Shown: in pieces, positions 37,176 to 47,101 of the stretch | Layout of the letters: each line of letters begins with the position of its first letter | Numbering within the stretch: the first letter of the stretch is position 1 | Assembly (NCBI GenBank): GCA_013416405.1 | Contig: JACCET010000001.1 | Span: 310,001 to 374,000 of the forward strand | Direction: 5' to 3' | DNA: 64,000 nt | Source: Alcaligenaceae bacterium | GTDB lineage: Bacteria > Pseudomonadota > Gammaproteobacteria > Burkholderiales > Burkholderiaceae_B | The notes under the pieces: model-generated | What the model saw: the letters and a program-made list of their open reading frames with translations, nothing else | The model's database searches: none | Told to the model about the DNA's origin: nothing | Made by a program: the position numbers and the translations under genes

Positions 37176-37189
37176 CACAGGAGAGCCCT

Positions 37190-37981
37190 ATGCAAGCAGG
37201 GACGTTTCAGTCTATTGCCATCCGGACACCATCGTTTTCCATACGCTCTTCACGCGCTTTGCTGCTGACGGCCGTCGTGGCAACGATTACGCTGGCTGGA
37301 TGCGCGTCGAGAACGACCCAGGCACCCGTCACCGACATGTCAGGCATCCAGACGCCCGCCAACGAGACCACCTATGTTGTCAAGGCGGGCGACACGCTAT
37401 ACAAGATCGCCCAAGCCCATGGCATGACGCTTGCGCAACTGACCAATCTGAACAATATTTCCGACCCCGGCCAATTGCGCATAGGGCAGGTTCTTCGTCT
37501 GGATTCAAACGCGCCGGCTCCCGCAGGGGACACGGCTCCCGCAGTAGCGACTCCCATTCCGGTCAAGCCAGTCGAGCCGGTCCAGCCTACCAGCACGGCA
37601 CGCGCCAGCGATGCCTCGGTGGTCAACTGGGGCTGGCCCGCACCCGGAAAGATCATCCAGAGCTTCAATAGCAATACCAAGGGTATAGACATCGAAGGCG
37701 CAGCGGGCGATCCGGTGCATGCCGCAGCCGACGGCAAGGTAATGTATGCCGGCAATGGCGTACGCGGCCTGGGCAACTTGATACTGCTGGGCCACGGCAA
37801 TGGCTTTATCACCGCTTACGCCCATAACCAGTCCTTGCTGGTCAAGACTGGCCAGGAAGTCAAAAAAGGCGACAAGATCGCTGCCGTCGGGCAAACCGAT
37901 ACCACGTCGCCACGTTTGCACTTCGAAATACGGCGCAGTGGTACGCCGGTGAATCCGATGTCCTATTTGCCCGCACGATGA
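37190..37981 (+). CDS. nlpD: LysM-M23 lipoprotein NlpD (amidase activator)
   Basis: This is an outer-membrane lipoprotein of 263 residues. The lipobox ITLAGC gives a lipidated Cys37. One LysM domain (about 60-105, TYVVKAGDTLYKIAQAHGM) binds murein, and an M23 LytM domain (about 145-260) follows a Pro/Ala linker. NlpD activates AmiC during cell separation and is usually itself inactive as a peptidase. In the segments GIDIEGAAGDPVHA and RLHFEIR some zinc ligands are replaced, as expected. AGGAGAG precedes the ATG. In many proteobacteria rpoS follows directly; here an exonuclease gene does. Confidence 0.93.
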   Translation: MQAGTFQSIAIRTPSFSIRSSRALLLTAVVATITLAGCASRTTQAPVTDMSGIQTPANETTYVVKAGDTLYKIAQAHGMTLAQLTNLNNISDPGQLRIGQVLRLDSNAPAPAGDTAPAVATPIPVKPVEPVQPTSTARASDASVVNWGWPAPGKIIQSFNSNTKGIDIEGAAGDPVHAAADGKVMYAGNGVRGLGNLILLGHGNGFITAYAHNQSLLVKTGQEVKKGDKIAAVGQTDTTSPRLHFEIRRSGTPVNPMSYLPAR

Positions 37982-38760
37982 TCCCAACGCTGGTCTTCGA
38001 CCTTGAGACCATTCCGGATGCGCAAGGCCTGCGGCGCTTGAATCCGGAATGGAATGCCGGCCAGACCGACGACCAGGTCATCGAAGCCGCGCTTGAAGCG
38101 CGGCGCGCCTCGCACGGCTCCGACTTCCTGCCCCTGCATTTGCATAAGGTGGCCGTCGTTGGCTGCGTATTTCGCGATGACAACGGCTTTCGTGTCAAGA
38201 CGCTGGGCAAGGCCGATGATCCGGAAGCGGCGCTGCTGTCGGCGTTCTTCAAGACCATAGGCCACTATACGCCCAGGTTGATCAGCTGGAACGGCTCGGG
38301 TTTCGACTTGCCGGTGCTGCATTACCGCAGCCTGATTCACGGCGTGCAGGCCCCGCGTTATTGGGACATGGGCGAAGACGACCGCGACTTCAAGTACAAC
38401 AATTACATCAGCCGTTATCACAACCGGCATATCGACCTGATGGACCTGTTGGCCAAATATAACGGGCGCGCCAACGCCCCACTTGACGACCTGGCCAAGC
38501 TTTGCGGCTTTCCCGGCAAGCTGGGCATGGACGGCAGTCAGGTCTGGAAGGCCTGGTCCAATGGCCAGGCCGACGAGGTCAGGGCGTATTGCGAAACCGA
38601 CGTTGTGAATACCTGGCTGGTTTATTGCCGTTTCCGCCTGATGAAGGGCGAACTGGATCGCCAGGCCTATGACACCGAGGTTCAGTTGGTACGCGATACG
38701 CTGCAAGCCAGCGATGCCCCACACTGGAAGGAATACATGGCAAGCTGGGATGCCGACTGA
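37978..38760 (+). CDS. Predicted 3'-5' exonuclease, PolB-like DEDD family
   Basis: This is a 260-residue protein of the DNA_pol_B_exo2 family. The first acidic motif is FDLETIP (Asp8, Glu10), followed by ISWNGSGFDLPVL, and the last motif is YCETDVVNTW. The DEDD pattern predicts a two-metal exonuclease on DNA or RNA; the substrate is not established. The start overlaps the nlpD stop as ATGA, so the two are translationally coupled. It occupies the position where rpoS usually lies. Confidence 0.88.
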   Translation: MIPTLVFDLETIPDAQGLRRLNPEWNAGQTDDQVIEAALEARRASHGSDFLPLHLHKVAVVGCVFRDDNGFRVKTLGKADDPEAALLSAFFKTIGHYTPRLISWNGSGFDLPVLHYRSLIHGVQAPRYWDMGEDDRDFKYNNYISRYHNRHIDLMDLLAKYNGRANAPLDDLAKLCGFPGKLGMDGSQVWKAWSNGQADEVRAYCETDVVNTWLVYCRFRLMKGELDRQAYDTEVQLVRDTLQASDAPHWKEYMASWDAD

Positions 38761-38866
38761 TTCCGCAGTGCATGAAACCGTCTGAAAGACTCTCGTTTTA
38801 TCTGAAACAAGGTCGAAATCGTTTGAATCGCACAATGAGGCCTCCTACCTACCGAAAGGAATCCTC

Positions 38867-39505
38867 ATGAAAAAAACTATCGCCCATACCGCCAAGCTTG
38901 CCACCCTGACTGCCGCCCTGGCCCTGTGTGGAAGCGCCTTTGCTGCGACGGGTACTGCCGCAAGCCCATCGTCGGGCGACGCTGTTCAGGCCGCTACGGC
39001 TAGCGCCGAGCACTCCACAAAACAGATGAGCAAAAAGGGCCATCACCGTCACGGGCATAGACACGGCCACGGCCACGGGCGCATGCATGATGCAGCCATG
39101 TGGGTGCCGGGTTACGGTCCGTTGAACAAGGAATTTGTCGATACGCTGGCACTGAACGAGGATCAGCTCAAGCTGGTTGAAACGGCCAAGGCTGAACAGA
39201 AGGCAGGGCGTGGTGAACGACGTGAGGCCATGAAAACCGCGCATAAGGCCAAGCTTGAACAGCTCAAGAGCGGCAAGCTGGATCCGCAGGCCACACTCAA
39301 GCAAAAAGACGCAAGCCAGCAAAAATTCATGGACGAGCGCCGTAAGGTTGATGAGAAATGGCTGGCCGTCTGGGAAGGGCTGGACGATGCTCAGCAGCAA
39401 AAAGTTGCAAGCCATTTTAATGAGCGCGCCGAAAAATTTGCCAAGCGTGCAGAAGAGCGCAAGGAACGCAAAGCGCAGTCCCAAGCTGAAAAAACCACCT
39501 CATGA
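38867..39505 (+). CDS. Spy/CpxP-like periplasmic protein with His-rich segment
   Basis: This is a 212-residue periplasmic protein of the LTxxQ family (Spy/CpxP chaperones and metal-stress sensors). A Sec signal peptide spans about residues 1-26 (ending SAFAA). Residues 58-74 (GHHRHGHRHGHGHGRMH) are His-rich and may bind Ni, Zn or Cu. The rest is a highly charged helical region with LNEDQLKLVE as the LTxxQ-like motif. AAGGA precedes the ATG. A role in envelope or metal stress is inferred; no Cpx-type binding site was seen upstream. Confidence 0.8.
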   Translation: MKKTIAHTAKLATLTAALALCGSAFAATGTAASPSSGDAVQAATASAEHSTKQMSKKGHHRHGHRHGHGHGRMHDAAMWVPGYGPLNKEFVDTLALNEDQLKLVETAKAEQKAGRGERREAMKTAHKAKLEQLKSGKLDPQATLKQKDASQQKFMDERRKVDEKWLAVWEGLDDAQQQKVASHFNERAEKFAKRAEERKERKAQSQAEKTTS

Positions 39506-39513
39506 TCATGTCT

Positions 39514-39537
39514 TGTGTCCGGGTAAAGCCGGACACA
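39514..39537 (+). terminator. Hairpin after the Spy-like gene
   Basis: TGTGTCCGG pairs perfectly with CCGGACACA across GTAAAG, nine bases after the stop codon of the Spy-like gene. The following bases are only moderately T-rich, so this is a weak terminator candidate. Confidence 0.5.
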
Positions 39538-39698
39538 GGTGGATATTTTACGAGCTGGCTTATGCCGGCTCGTTGCTTTTGGCTTCGCTTGAGCGCCAGA
39601 GCAGGTAAAATTCGGGCCGGAGAATGCCAGGGATGCCGCAGGCCGGTATGTTGCCGCCAGGCTGCGCCTGTCTTCTTAACGCTTTAGGTATCCGGATA

Positions 39699-41015
39699 AT
39701 GACGCTAGAAGTATTGGAAATTGAATCGCTGGATCTCGATGCGCGCGGTATTGCCCGTCGTGACGGCAAGGTCGTTTTTGTTGAAGGAGCTTTGCCTGGC
39801 GAGCGTGTGCTGGCCCATATTGCACGGCGCAAGCCTTCCTTCGATACCGCAAGAACCGAACAGGTGCTGAAGTCTTCCGCTCAGCGGGTAACTCCACCTT
39901 GTGAGTATTTTGGCGTCTGTGGCGGATGCGCCATGCAACATCTCGAGCCGGCGGCGCAAGTGGCTGTCAAGCAGCGAGTATTGGAAGATGCCCTGGAGCA
40001 CGTAGGCAAGGTCAGGCCGACCAGAGTGCTACCACCCCTGCATGGCCCCACTTTCGGCTACCGCTATCGCGCACGCCTGTCGGTACGCTTGGTCAGGAAG
40101 AAAGGCGGTGTGCTGGTCGGTTTCAGGGAACGTCGTGGTAGTTACGTGGCCGATATGAAGCGCTGTCTTGTATTGCCGCCGCAGGTATCGGATCTTTTGC
40201 CCAAACTGCGCGAACTGGTCGAATCCCTGGCGCAACCCGACCGGATTCCCCAGATAGAAGTGGCCGTGGGTGACCAGACAACCGCATTGTTGCTTCGCCA
40301 CATGGAAACGCTGGCAGCAGCCGATATTACGCTGCTGCGTGATTTTGCCGAACGGCATAATGTAAGTTGGTGGCTGCAGCCTAAGGGGCCTGACACCGTA
40401 CATTTGCTGGACGCCGCCGATGAAGGCAAGCTGGCCTACTCCTTGCCTGAATTCGGCTTGCGCATGCCTTATCGGCCTACTGACTTTACCCAAGTCAATC
40501 ATGCCATCAATCGCACACTGATTTCAAAAGCCCTGAGTCTGCTGGATGTGCAGGCTGGTGATCGCGTGGTAGACCTGTTTTGCGGGCTGGGCAACTTCAC
40601 CTTGCCGCTGGCTACACAAGCTTCGTCGGTTGTGGGCATAGAGGGCAGCACGGCGCTGACCGAACGCGCGCTCGAAGCCGCGCGACAGCACGGACTTGAG
40701 GATAAAACTACGTTCTCTACTCTGAATCTATTCGAGGTGGATGCGCAATGGCTGCGCGACCTGGGTCGTTTTGACCGTATGCTGATCGACCCGCCCAGGG
40801 AGGGTGCAGAGGCCGTTGTCAGGGCACTGTCGGCCTTGTTGCCCGACGAACGTCCTGAACGCATAGTCTATGTTTCCTGTAGCCCCGGCACGCTGGCGCG
40901 CGATGCCGGCATATTGGTGAACGAAGGCGGCTATCAGTTGCAAAGCGCGGGTGTCGTCAATATGTTTCCGCACACAGGCCATGTGGAGTCTATTGCGGTT
41001 TTCGACCGCACATAA
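39699..41015 (+). CDS. rlmD: 23S rRNA (uracil-1939-C5)-methyltransferase RlmD
   Basis: This is a 438-residue radical-free, Fe-S-containing rRNA methyltransferase. An N-terminal TRAM domain spans about 1-60. Cluster cysteines are in CEYFGVCGGC. The methyltransferase domain has DLFCGLGNFTLPLA, MLIDPPREGAE and the catalytic cysteine in VSCSPGTLARD near residue 395. The start at 39699 gives the family N-terminus (MTLEVLEIESLDLD); the longer frame reads through intergenic sequence. Confidence 0.95.
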   Translation: MTLEVLEIESLDLDARGIARRDGKVVFVEGALPGERVLAHIARRKPSFDTARTEQVLKSSAQRVTPPCEYFGVCGGCAMQHLEPAAQVAVKQRVLEDALEHVGKVRPTRVLPPLHGPTFGYRYRARLSVRLVRKKGGVLVGFRERRGSYVADMKRCLVLPPQVSDLLPKLRELVESLAQPDRIPQIEVAVGDQTTALLLRHMETLAAADITLLRDFAERHNVSWWLQPKGPDTVHLLDAADEGKLAYSLPEFGLRMPYRPTDFTQVNHAINRTLISKALSLLDVQAGDRVVDLFCGLGNFTLPLATQASSVVGIEGSTALTERALEAARQHGLEDKTTFSTLNLFEVDAQWLRDLGRFDRMLIDPPREGAEAVVRALSALLPDERPERIVYVSCSPGTLARDAGILVNEGGYQLQSAGVVNMFPHTGHVESIAVFDRT

Positions 41016-41019
41016 TAAA

Positions 41020-41042
41020 CGGCCCACCTGAAGGGTGGGCCG
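41020..41042. terminator. Hairpin between convergent rlmD and argH
   Basis: CGGCCCACC and GGTGGGCCG form a nine-base stem with a five-base loop, between the stops of the two convergent genes. T content is modest on either side, but the position fits a shared terminator. Confidence 0.7.
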
Positions 41043-41048
41043 GGTCGT

Positions 41049-42476
41049 TTAGCGGACGACGTGGGTGGCGTCGAGCACCCGCTGAGCTTCGATTTTGACA
41101 CGTTCGGGTGCGGTGCCGCCTATGTGTTTGCGAGCGGCGACCGAACCTTCCAGCGTCAGTACGCCGAATACGTCTTGCTCTATGGATGCATGAAAGGCTT
41201 GCAGCTGTTCCAGCGACAAGTCGGCCAGATCGCAGCCTTGTTCTTCGCACGCGCGCACGGCATGCGCCACGGTTTCGTGCGCATCGCGGAATGGGGTGCC
41301 TTTCTTGACAAGATAGTCTGCCAGGTCAGTGGCCGTGGCAAAGCCTTGCAGTGCGGCGGCACGCATGGCCTCGGGCTTGACCGTGATGCCGCCCACCATG
41401 TCCACAAAAATGGTGAGGGTGTCGCGTATGGTATCGGCCGCGTCGAACAGACCTTCTTTGTCTTCCTGATTGTCTTTGTTGTAGGCTAGTGGCTGACCCT
41501 TCATGAGGGTCAGCAGGGCGATCAGGTGGCCATTCACGCGGCCGGTCTTGCCGCGTGCCAGCTCGGGCACGTCGGGGTTTTTCTTTTGGGGCATGATGGA
41601 GCTGCCGGTACAGAATCGGTCGGCAAGATCAATGAAACCCACACGCGGACTCATCCACAACACCAGCTCTTCCGAGAGCCTTGAAATATGCGTCATGATC
41701 AGGGCGGCCGCCGCGCAAAATTCAATGGCGAAATCACGGTCGGATACGGCGTCGAGTGAGTTGCGGCAGACCTCGTCAAAGCCCAGGCTGCTGGCCACGC
41801 GTTCGCGGTCTATGGGGTAAGACGTACCTGCCAATGCGGCTGCACCCAAGGGCAGACGATTGACGCGCTTGCGGCAGTCGGCCAGGCGTTCGGCGTCGCG
41901 GCCGAACATTTCGGCATAGGCCAGCAAATGGTGGCCAAAGGTAACGGGCTGGGCAACCTGCAGGTGGGTGAAGCCGGGCAAGATCGTGTCGGCATGTTCC
42001 AGCGCCAGCGTGGCCAGCTTGTGACGCAGTTGATGCAGCAGGTCGATGGCCAAGTCGATTTCGTTGCGCATCCAGAGGCGGATGTCGGTGGCTACTTGGT
42101 CGTTGCGCGAGCGGCCGGTATGCAGGCGCTTTCCGGCATCGCCTATGAGTTCGACCAAGCGCTTTTCAATGTTCAGGTGCACGTCTTCGAGGTCTATGGA
42201 CCACGTGAAGGCGTCGGATGCGATTTCTTCGAGAATCTGGGCCATGCCTTGCTTGATGGCGGCCTCGTCGTCGGAGCTGATGATGCCTATGGAGGCCAGC
42301 ATGTCGGCGTGGGCCAGTGAACCCTGGATGTCGAAGGGCGCCAGGCGCTGTTCGAAATTGACGGAAGCCGTATAGCGTTTGACCAGGTCGGAGACGGGCT
42401 CGGAAAAACGAGCGGACCAGGCCTGTGCCTTGTTGGCAAACTGGTTTTGCAGATCGGAAGAAGTATTTTTTGGCAT
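41049..42476 (-). CDS. argH: Argininosuccinate lyase (ArgH)
   Basis: This enzyme catalyses the last step of arginine synthesis, splitting argininosuccinate into arginine and fumarate. It is 475 residues. The fumarase-family signature [12 protein letters not shown] is intact, as are [26 protein letters not shown] and [20 protein letters not shown] lies six bases before the ATG at 42476. It is a single gene, divergent from a channel gene, without other arg genes nearby. Confidence 0.96.
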   Translation of the reverse strand: MPKNTSSDLQNQFANKAQAWSARFSEPVSDLVKRYTASVNFEQRLAPFDIQGSLAHADMLASIGIISSDDEAAIKQGMAQILEEIASDAFTWSIDLEDVHLNIEKRLVELIGDAGKRLHTGRSRNDQVATDIRLWMRNEIDLAIDLLHQLRHKLATLALEHADTILPGFTHLQVAQPVTFGHHLLAYAEMFGRDAERLADCRKRVNRLPLGAAALAGTSYPIDRERVASSLGFDEVCRNSLDAVSDRDFAIEFCAAAALIMTHISRLSEELVLWMSPRVGFIDLADRFCTGSSIMPQKKNPDVPELARGKTGRVNGHLIALLTLMKGQPLAYNKDNQEDKEGLFDAADTIRDTLTIFVDMVGGITVKPEAMRAAALQGFATATDLADYLVKKGTPFRDAHETVAHAVRACEEQGCDLADLSLEQLQAFHASIEQDVFGVLTLEGSVAARKHIGGTAPERVKIEAQRVLDATHVVR

Positions 42477-42551
42477 AGTGCCCTGATTATAAGGGAGGAA
42501 GCCTTACGTTATGATTGAGGGCTGCCAAATTCACGAGATTGATGCGACGCA

Positions 42552-43844
42552 ATGCAAGAACTGGAAGAACTACAGGAACAGAGTTGGTTATTCCGTTGGT
42601 TGGGTGACAACTGGATAAGCAACAACATACCTGATGCCCTCTGGGCCCAAGTGTTGCTGGGCCTGGCCGTGCTGGCTATTCTTGTGATGGTGGCGGGTTG
42701 GATTACGGCCCATGTGCTAACAAATATTACCCGCCGCGCACTGACTGCGGTGGGTCACGATGACTGGTCTGTTGCATTGTCGCGTCGTCGCGTGTTTCGC
42801 AACGTCAGCTACGCGGTGCCTTTGCTGGTGATTATCGGCAACATTGGGCTGTTGCCCATAGAAGAGAAATACGTAGGCATGCTGAGCCGTATTTTTCTGT
42901 CTGCGGGCATTGTTTTCCTGTTCATGGCTGTCAACGGCGCATTGTCGGCCTGGCAAGACATCTATGCCGCCAGCACGCGCGCGCAGACCCGCTCGATCAA
43001 GGGCTATCTTGAACTAGGCAAGATTATTGTCTGGGCGGTTTGTCTGATTTTGATCATTTCCATTCTGGTCAACCGCTCACCCTTGTTGATGTTGTCCGGT
43101 TTGGGCGCATTATCGGCAGTACTGCTGCTGGTGTTCAAGGATACCTTGCTGTCGCTGGTGGCCAGTACGCAAATGACGTCGAACGACATGCTGCGTATTG
43201 GCGACTGGATAGAAATGCCCCAGGCGGGGGCCGACGGCTTCGTCATCGATATGGCGTTGCACACCGTCAAGGTACAGAACTGGGACAAGACCGTCACCAC
43301 TGTGCCTACCTATAAGCTGTTCTCCGAAAGCTATCGGAACTGGCGCTATATGTTTGAGTCGGGCGGCCGCCGTATCAAGCGTCTGCTGCGCATAGATGCC
43401 AGCACCGTGCGCTTTCTGCGTGAAGACGAAATTCAGGGTTTAAGGCGCTTCGCCCTGCTTAGGGACTACCTGGATGGCAAGCAGCAAGAGCTGCAGGAGT
43501 CTAACCAGGCGCTGGGGGAACACGCCCAGGTTGATGCGAACCGCCGGCGTCTGACCAATATCGGCACCTTCCGGGCCTATGCGCTGGCTTATCTGCGCAC
43601 TCAGCGTGAACTGCACCAGGACATGTTGATGATCGTGCGCATGATGGAGCCCGAGTCCCAGGGCATACCCGTCGAGATCTACTGTTTTGCCAACAACACC
43701 GCCTGGGTCGAATATGAGCGTATACAAGGCAATATCTTCGATCACCTGCTGGCCATTCTGCCTGAGCTTTCCTTGCGCCTATACCAGGCCCCCTCCGGAG
43801 CAGATTTCAGCAGAGGCTGGAGCGGCGAATCTGGGCAAGACTGA
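42552..43844 (+). CDS. MscS-family mechanosensitive channel (YbdG-like)
   Basis: This is a 430-residue inner-membrane protein of the MscS family, branch YbdG. It has membrane segments at about residues 32-57, 82-105, 112-130 and 158-180. The pore-lining part is LSGLGALSAVLLLVFKDTLLSLVAS, followed by the beta domain with IGDWIEMP and NWDKTVTTVPTYKLFSESYRNW. The long cytosolic part (about 265-430) is specific to the YbdG type. The role is release of solutes under osmotic downshock. No strong ribosome binding site is seen before the ATG. Confidence 0.92.
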   Translation: MQELEELQEQSWLFRWLGDNWISNNIPDALWAQVLLGLAVLAILVMVAGWITAHVLTNITRRALTAVGHDDWSVALSRRRVFRNVSYAVPLLVIIGNIGLLPIEEKYVGMLSRIFLSAGIVFLFMAVNGALSAWQDIYAASTRAQTRSIKGYLELGKIIVWAVCLILIISILVNRSPLLMLSGLGALSAVLLLVFKDTLLSLVASTQMTSNDMLRIGDWIEMPQAGADGFVIDMALHTVKVQNWDKTVTTVPTYKLFSESYRNWRYMFESGGRRIKRLLRIDASTVRFLREDEIQGLRRFALLRDYLDGKQQELQESNQALGEHAQVDANRRRLTNIGTFRAYALAYLRTQRELHQDMLMIVRMMEPESQGIPVEIYCFANNTAWVEYERIQGNIFDHLLAILPELSLRLYQAPSGADFSRGWSGESGQD

Positions 43845-44234
<390 letters not shown>

Positions 44235-44259
44235 ATCTGGGTAGTCGGAGTACTGAACC

Positions 44260-44796
44260 ATGGCCTTGCGTGCCACGATATTCAAGCTTGAACTGCATGT
44301 GGCCGATATGGATCGCAACTACTATGGCAGTCATGTACTGACGCTGGCCAGGCATCCGTCTGAAACCGACGAGCGCATGATGCTGCGGGTGCTGGCTTTC
44401 GCCTTGTATGCGAACGAAGATTTGGCGTTTACTCGGGGCCTGAGCACGACTGAAGAACCCTCGTTGTGGCAGAAAGACCTGACCGGTGCCATTTTGAACT
44501 GGATAGAGCTTGGTCATCCCGATGAACGGCGTTTGCTGCAGGCCGGCGGCAAATCGGATCAGGTCGTGGTGTTCTGCTACGGTGGTCATGCCAGCCAAGT
44601 CTGGTGGCAAGGTGTGCAGGCCGCCGTGGCCAGAGTACGCCGATTAAGCGTGCTGTCGGTCAATCCGGCGGCGATCCAGGCACTGGCCGCGCTGTCACAG
44701 CGCAACATGCTTTTGCACGTTACCATTCAAGAGGGCGTTGTCCTGATCGCTTCCGATAGCGACAGTGTGTCGCTTGAAATCGATCGCTGGCGCTGA
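44260..44796 (+). CDS. yaeQ: YaeQ family protein
   Basis: This is a 178-residue protein of the YaeQ family, which has a PD-(D/E)XK nuclease-like fold. The segments MALRATIFKLELHVADMDR, HPSETDERMMLRVLAFALYA and WIELGHPDERRL are diagnostic. E. coli YaeQ was once linked to RfaH suppression, but the physiological function is unclear. It lies 25 bases after glnB. Confidence 0.93.
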   Translation: MALRATIFKLELHVADMDRNYYGSHVLTLARHPSETDERMMLRVLAFALYANEDLAFTRGLSTTEEPSLWQKDLTGAILNWIELGHPDERRLLQAGGKSDQVVVFCYGGHASQVWWQGVQAAVARVRRLSVLSVNPAAIQALAALSQRNMLLHVTIQEGVVLIASDSDSVSLEIDRWR

Positions 44797-44814
44797 CTCA
44801 CACCTTAGCCTTGT

Positions 44815-45405
44815 TCAGAGCTTCCCTAGCCCTTGCGCATAGGCGGATTTAGCTGCCAGCGCCCAAAACTCAGGCAGAAAACATTCAGCAACCAGCAAAG
44901 GTTCGCCGCCACGCCAGAACACCGAACAGCGCGCCAGCAACTTGTGGGCCGCAGGGCGCTGCTGACCGTATATACGCTGTGCAGTGTCATACAAAGGATT
45001 CTGGCGGTGCAGGCGGCAGGCAAAGAAGGGCGACCGTGTGATTTGCGGGTCGTGGTAGAGCATGTCCGCCAAGGGACGTGAACGCAAGCGGCGCATGCCT
45101 TGCCATAACCCGTGCGATGCTCTCAGGGGTGTGAAACTGCGTGCGAAGACACTGTCGACACCATCTATAGACATCATAATTTCACGTACCCAGATGGGGC
45201 TGCGTGCATTGCGCTTGAGCATCCAGGCTTCATCCGGATGCAGGCCTATTGCATGCTCATTGACGACGCGCAACTGCACCTGCCCCAATTGACGCAGTCC
45301 GGCCGTAAGGGCGCCAGGTCGAAAAAGCCAGTATTTTTGTGATCGGCCCAGGCAGGGCATGGGGGCCGGCTTCCATGTGCTTCGATAGGTAGGCTGTAAT
45401 TGCAT
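44815..45405 (-). CDS. ubiC: Chorismate lyase (UbiC)
   Basis: This enzyme converts chorismate to 4-hydroxybenzoate and pyruvate, the first step of ubiquinone ring synthesis. It is about 196 residues. The family features are the N-terminal [13 protein letters not shown], the [11 protein letters not shown] beta segment and the C-terminal [13 protein letters not shown]. The start is set at 45405, which gives the usual N-terminus; the frame opens eight codons earlier. It is divergent from the pseudouridine synthase gene with only 36 bases between starts. Confidence 0.85.
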   Translation of the reverse strand: MQLQPTYRSTWKPAPMPCLGRSQKYWLFRPGALTAGLRQLGQVQLRVVNEHAIGLHPDEAWMLKRNARSPIWVREIMMSIDGVDSVFARSFTPLRASHGLWQGMRRLRSRPLADMLYHDPQITRSPFFACRLHRQNPLYDTAQRIYGQQRPAAHKLLARCSVFWRGGEPLLVAECFLPEFWALAAKSAYAQGLGKL

Positions 45406-45441
45406 AAACACTATTATCGCCAAAGTCATAAAATAGCGCTT

Positions 45442-46176
45442 ATGGAAAAAATACGAATTTCAAAATTAATGGCCGAACAAGGCCTATGCTCGCGTCGCGA
45501 GGCCGACGCCTATATCGAACGAGGCTGGGTACGGGTCGATGGTGTGGTGATATCGGAACTGGGCAGCAAGGCCTGGCCCGGCCAAAAAATCACGCTGGAA
45601 AAGCAGGCGCAGCGCCGCCAGACCTCACGCGTGACCATATTGCTGAACAAGCCGGTAGGCTATGTATCGGGTCAGGCCGAGCAAGGTCACCGGCCTGCCG
45701 TGTCGCTGATCAGCGCCGGTACGCGCCACCGCGTGGATAAATCGCCCCTGAAGTTCGAGCCCGGCCATTTAAGGGGCCTGGCACCCGCAGGCCGGCTCGA
45801 TATCGACTCCCAGGGCTTGCTGGTACTGACGCAAGACGGCCGGATCGCACGCCAGCTGATCAATGAAGACTCTGACATAGACAAAGAGTATCTGGTGCGC
45901 GTGCAAGGCAAGATTGCCGGCAACGGACTGGCCATGCTCAGACATGGTTTATCGCTGGATGGCAAGGCGCTGCGTCCTGCGCACGTGGAATGGCAGAACG
46001 ACGATCAATTGCGCTTTGTGCTGCAAGAAGGAAAGAAACGGCAAATCCGTCGTATGTGCGAGCAGGTCGGCCTGAAAGTCATAGGGCTCAAGCGGGTGCG
46101 CATGGGGCGTATCGTGCTGGGCGATCTGCCCCCCGGGCAGTGGCGCTATCTGAAAGACGGCGAGCGGTTTTTGTAG
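45442..46176 (+). CDS. RsuA-family pseudouridine synthase (RluF/RluB-like)
   Basis: This is a 244-residue pseudouridine synthase with an S4 RNA-binding domain (about 4-50, [25 protein letters not shown]) and a catalytic domain with Asp120 in [14 protein letters not shown]. The segment [25 protein letters not shown] is typical of RluF. Modification is expected in 23S rRNA. The target uridine cannot be fixed from the sequence. Confidence 0.9.
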   Translation: MEKIRISKLMAEQGLCSRREADAYIERGWVRVDGVVISELGSKAWPGQKITLEKQAQRRQTSRVTILLNKPVGYVSGQAEQGHRPAVSLISAGTRHRVDKSPLKFEPGHLRGLAPAGRLDIDSQGLLVLTQDGRIARQLINEDSDIDKEYLVRVQGKIAGNGLAMLRHGLSLDGKALRPAHVEWQNDDQLRFVLQEGKKRQIRRMCEQVGLKVIGLKRVRMGRIVLGDLPPGQWRYLKDGERFL

Positions 46177-46237
46177 AGATCGCCGGATGCTTATCGGGCT
46201 TGGTCGTGCCGTTTTGTATATAACTGCCTTGCCCCGG

Positions 46238-47092
46238 TTATGAGCCGTGCCGCTTCAGCGTAAAACCGGCCCGGTCATCTATCTTCAGTTTTTGGCTTAG
46301 CCAGGGCAGGGCAATAGCCAGTTCATCGTGCAGCGTCCAGGGAGGATTCAGCACAAACATGCCACTGCCGTGCAGCCCGTGGCCGTCTTCGGAAGGTTTG
46401 CGTACCGTCAGGCTGGCATGCACCCATGGCGTTTTCAGGCGCTCCAGTGAGCGAACCAGCTCTTGAACCTCAAGGCGTTGCACCAGGGGATACCAAATGG
46501 CAAAACAGCCCGTGGCAAAGCGCTTCAGGCCCTCGTTCACCGCCTGCAGCGTTTTTCGGTAATCCTGTTTATCTTCATATGAAGGATCCATGATGACGAT
46601 GCCTCGGCGCGGCGCCGGCGGCAACTGGCTTTTCAGCCCCGTGAATCCGTCGGATTCGTAGATGGTGGTTTGGCGCAGGGCGCCGCGGCCTTGGCTGCTT
46701 AGATTTTGCCTGAGTATATCGACTTCAGACGGATGCATTTCGAACAGACGCAGGCGGTCGTCGCCGCGCAGCGCACGCAAGGCCAGCCAGGGCGAGCCCG
46801 GATAAAAATTGGCGATGCCGTCGGGATTGAAATGATGAACCTCTTCCAGATAGCGTTCTACCAGGGGCGGCATATCGTCGGCGCCCAACAGACGATCCAG
46901 GCCGTCGGAAAACTCGCCATTCTGGGCAGCCCAGTCGCTGCGCAAATCGTACAGGCCCGCGCCGGCATGCGTGTCTATGACCCAATACGCGCTATCCTTG
47001 CGGTTCATGTGATCCAGAATGTGCACGAAGATGGCGTGCTTCAAAACATCGGCGTGGTTGCCGGCGTGAAAGGCATGTCGGTAACTGAACAA
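46238..47092 (-). CDS. rlmJ: 23S rRNA (adenine-2030-N6)-methyltransferase RlmJ
   Basis: This is a 284-residue RNA methyltransferase of the RlmJ/YhiR family. It begins FSYRHAFHAGNHADVLKH, with SAM motif VIDTHAGAGLYDL and catalytic motif IMDPSYEDKQDY (DPSY in place of the more usual DPPY), and ends GFTLKRHGS. Translation starts at a TTG (47092-47090), supported by AAGGAG five bases upstream. It follows the glycerophosphodiesterase gene by nine bases and is co-transcribed with it. Confidence 0.93.
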   Translation of the reverse strand: MFSYRHAFHAGNHADVLKHAIFVHILDHMNRKDSAYWVIDTHAGAGLYDLRSDWAAQNGEFSDGLDRLLGADDMPPLVERYLEEVHHFNPDGIANFYPGSPWLALRALRGDDRLRLFEMHPSEVDILRQNLSSQGRGALRQTTIYESDGFTGLKSQLPPAPRRGIVIMDPSYEDKQDYRKTLQAVNEGLKRFATGCFAIWYPLVQRLEVQELVRSLERLKTPWVHASLTVRKPSEDGHGLHGSGMFVLNPPWTLHDELAIALPWLSQKLKIDDRAGFTLKRHGS

Positions 47093-47101
47093 AAGGGCTC
47101 C

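Noticed and set aside
37963-38835. A 290-codon minus-strand frame opposite the exonuclease gene
   Set aside because: It is antisense to a protein with DEDD motifs and shows no recognisable domain or ribosome binding site.
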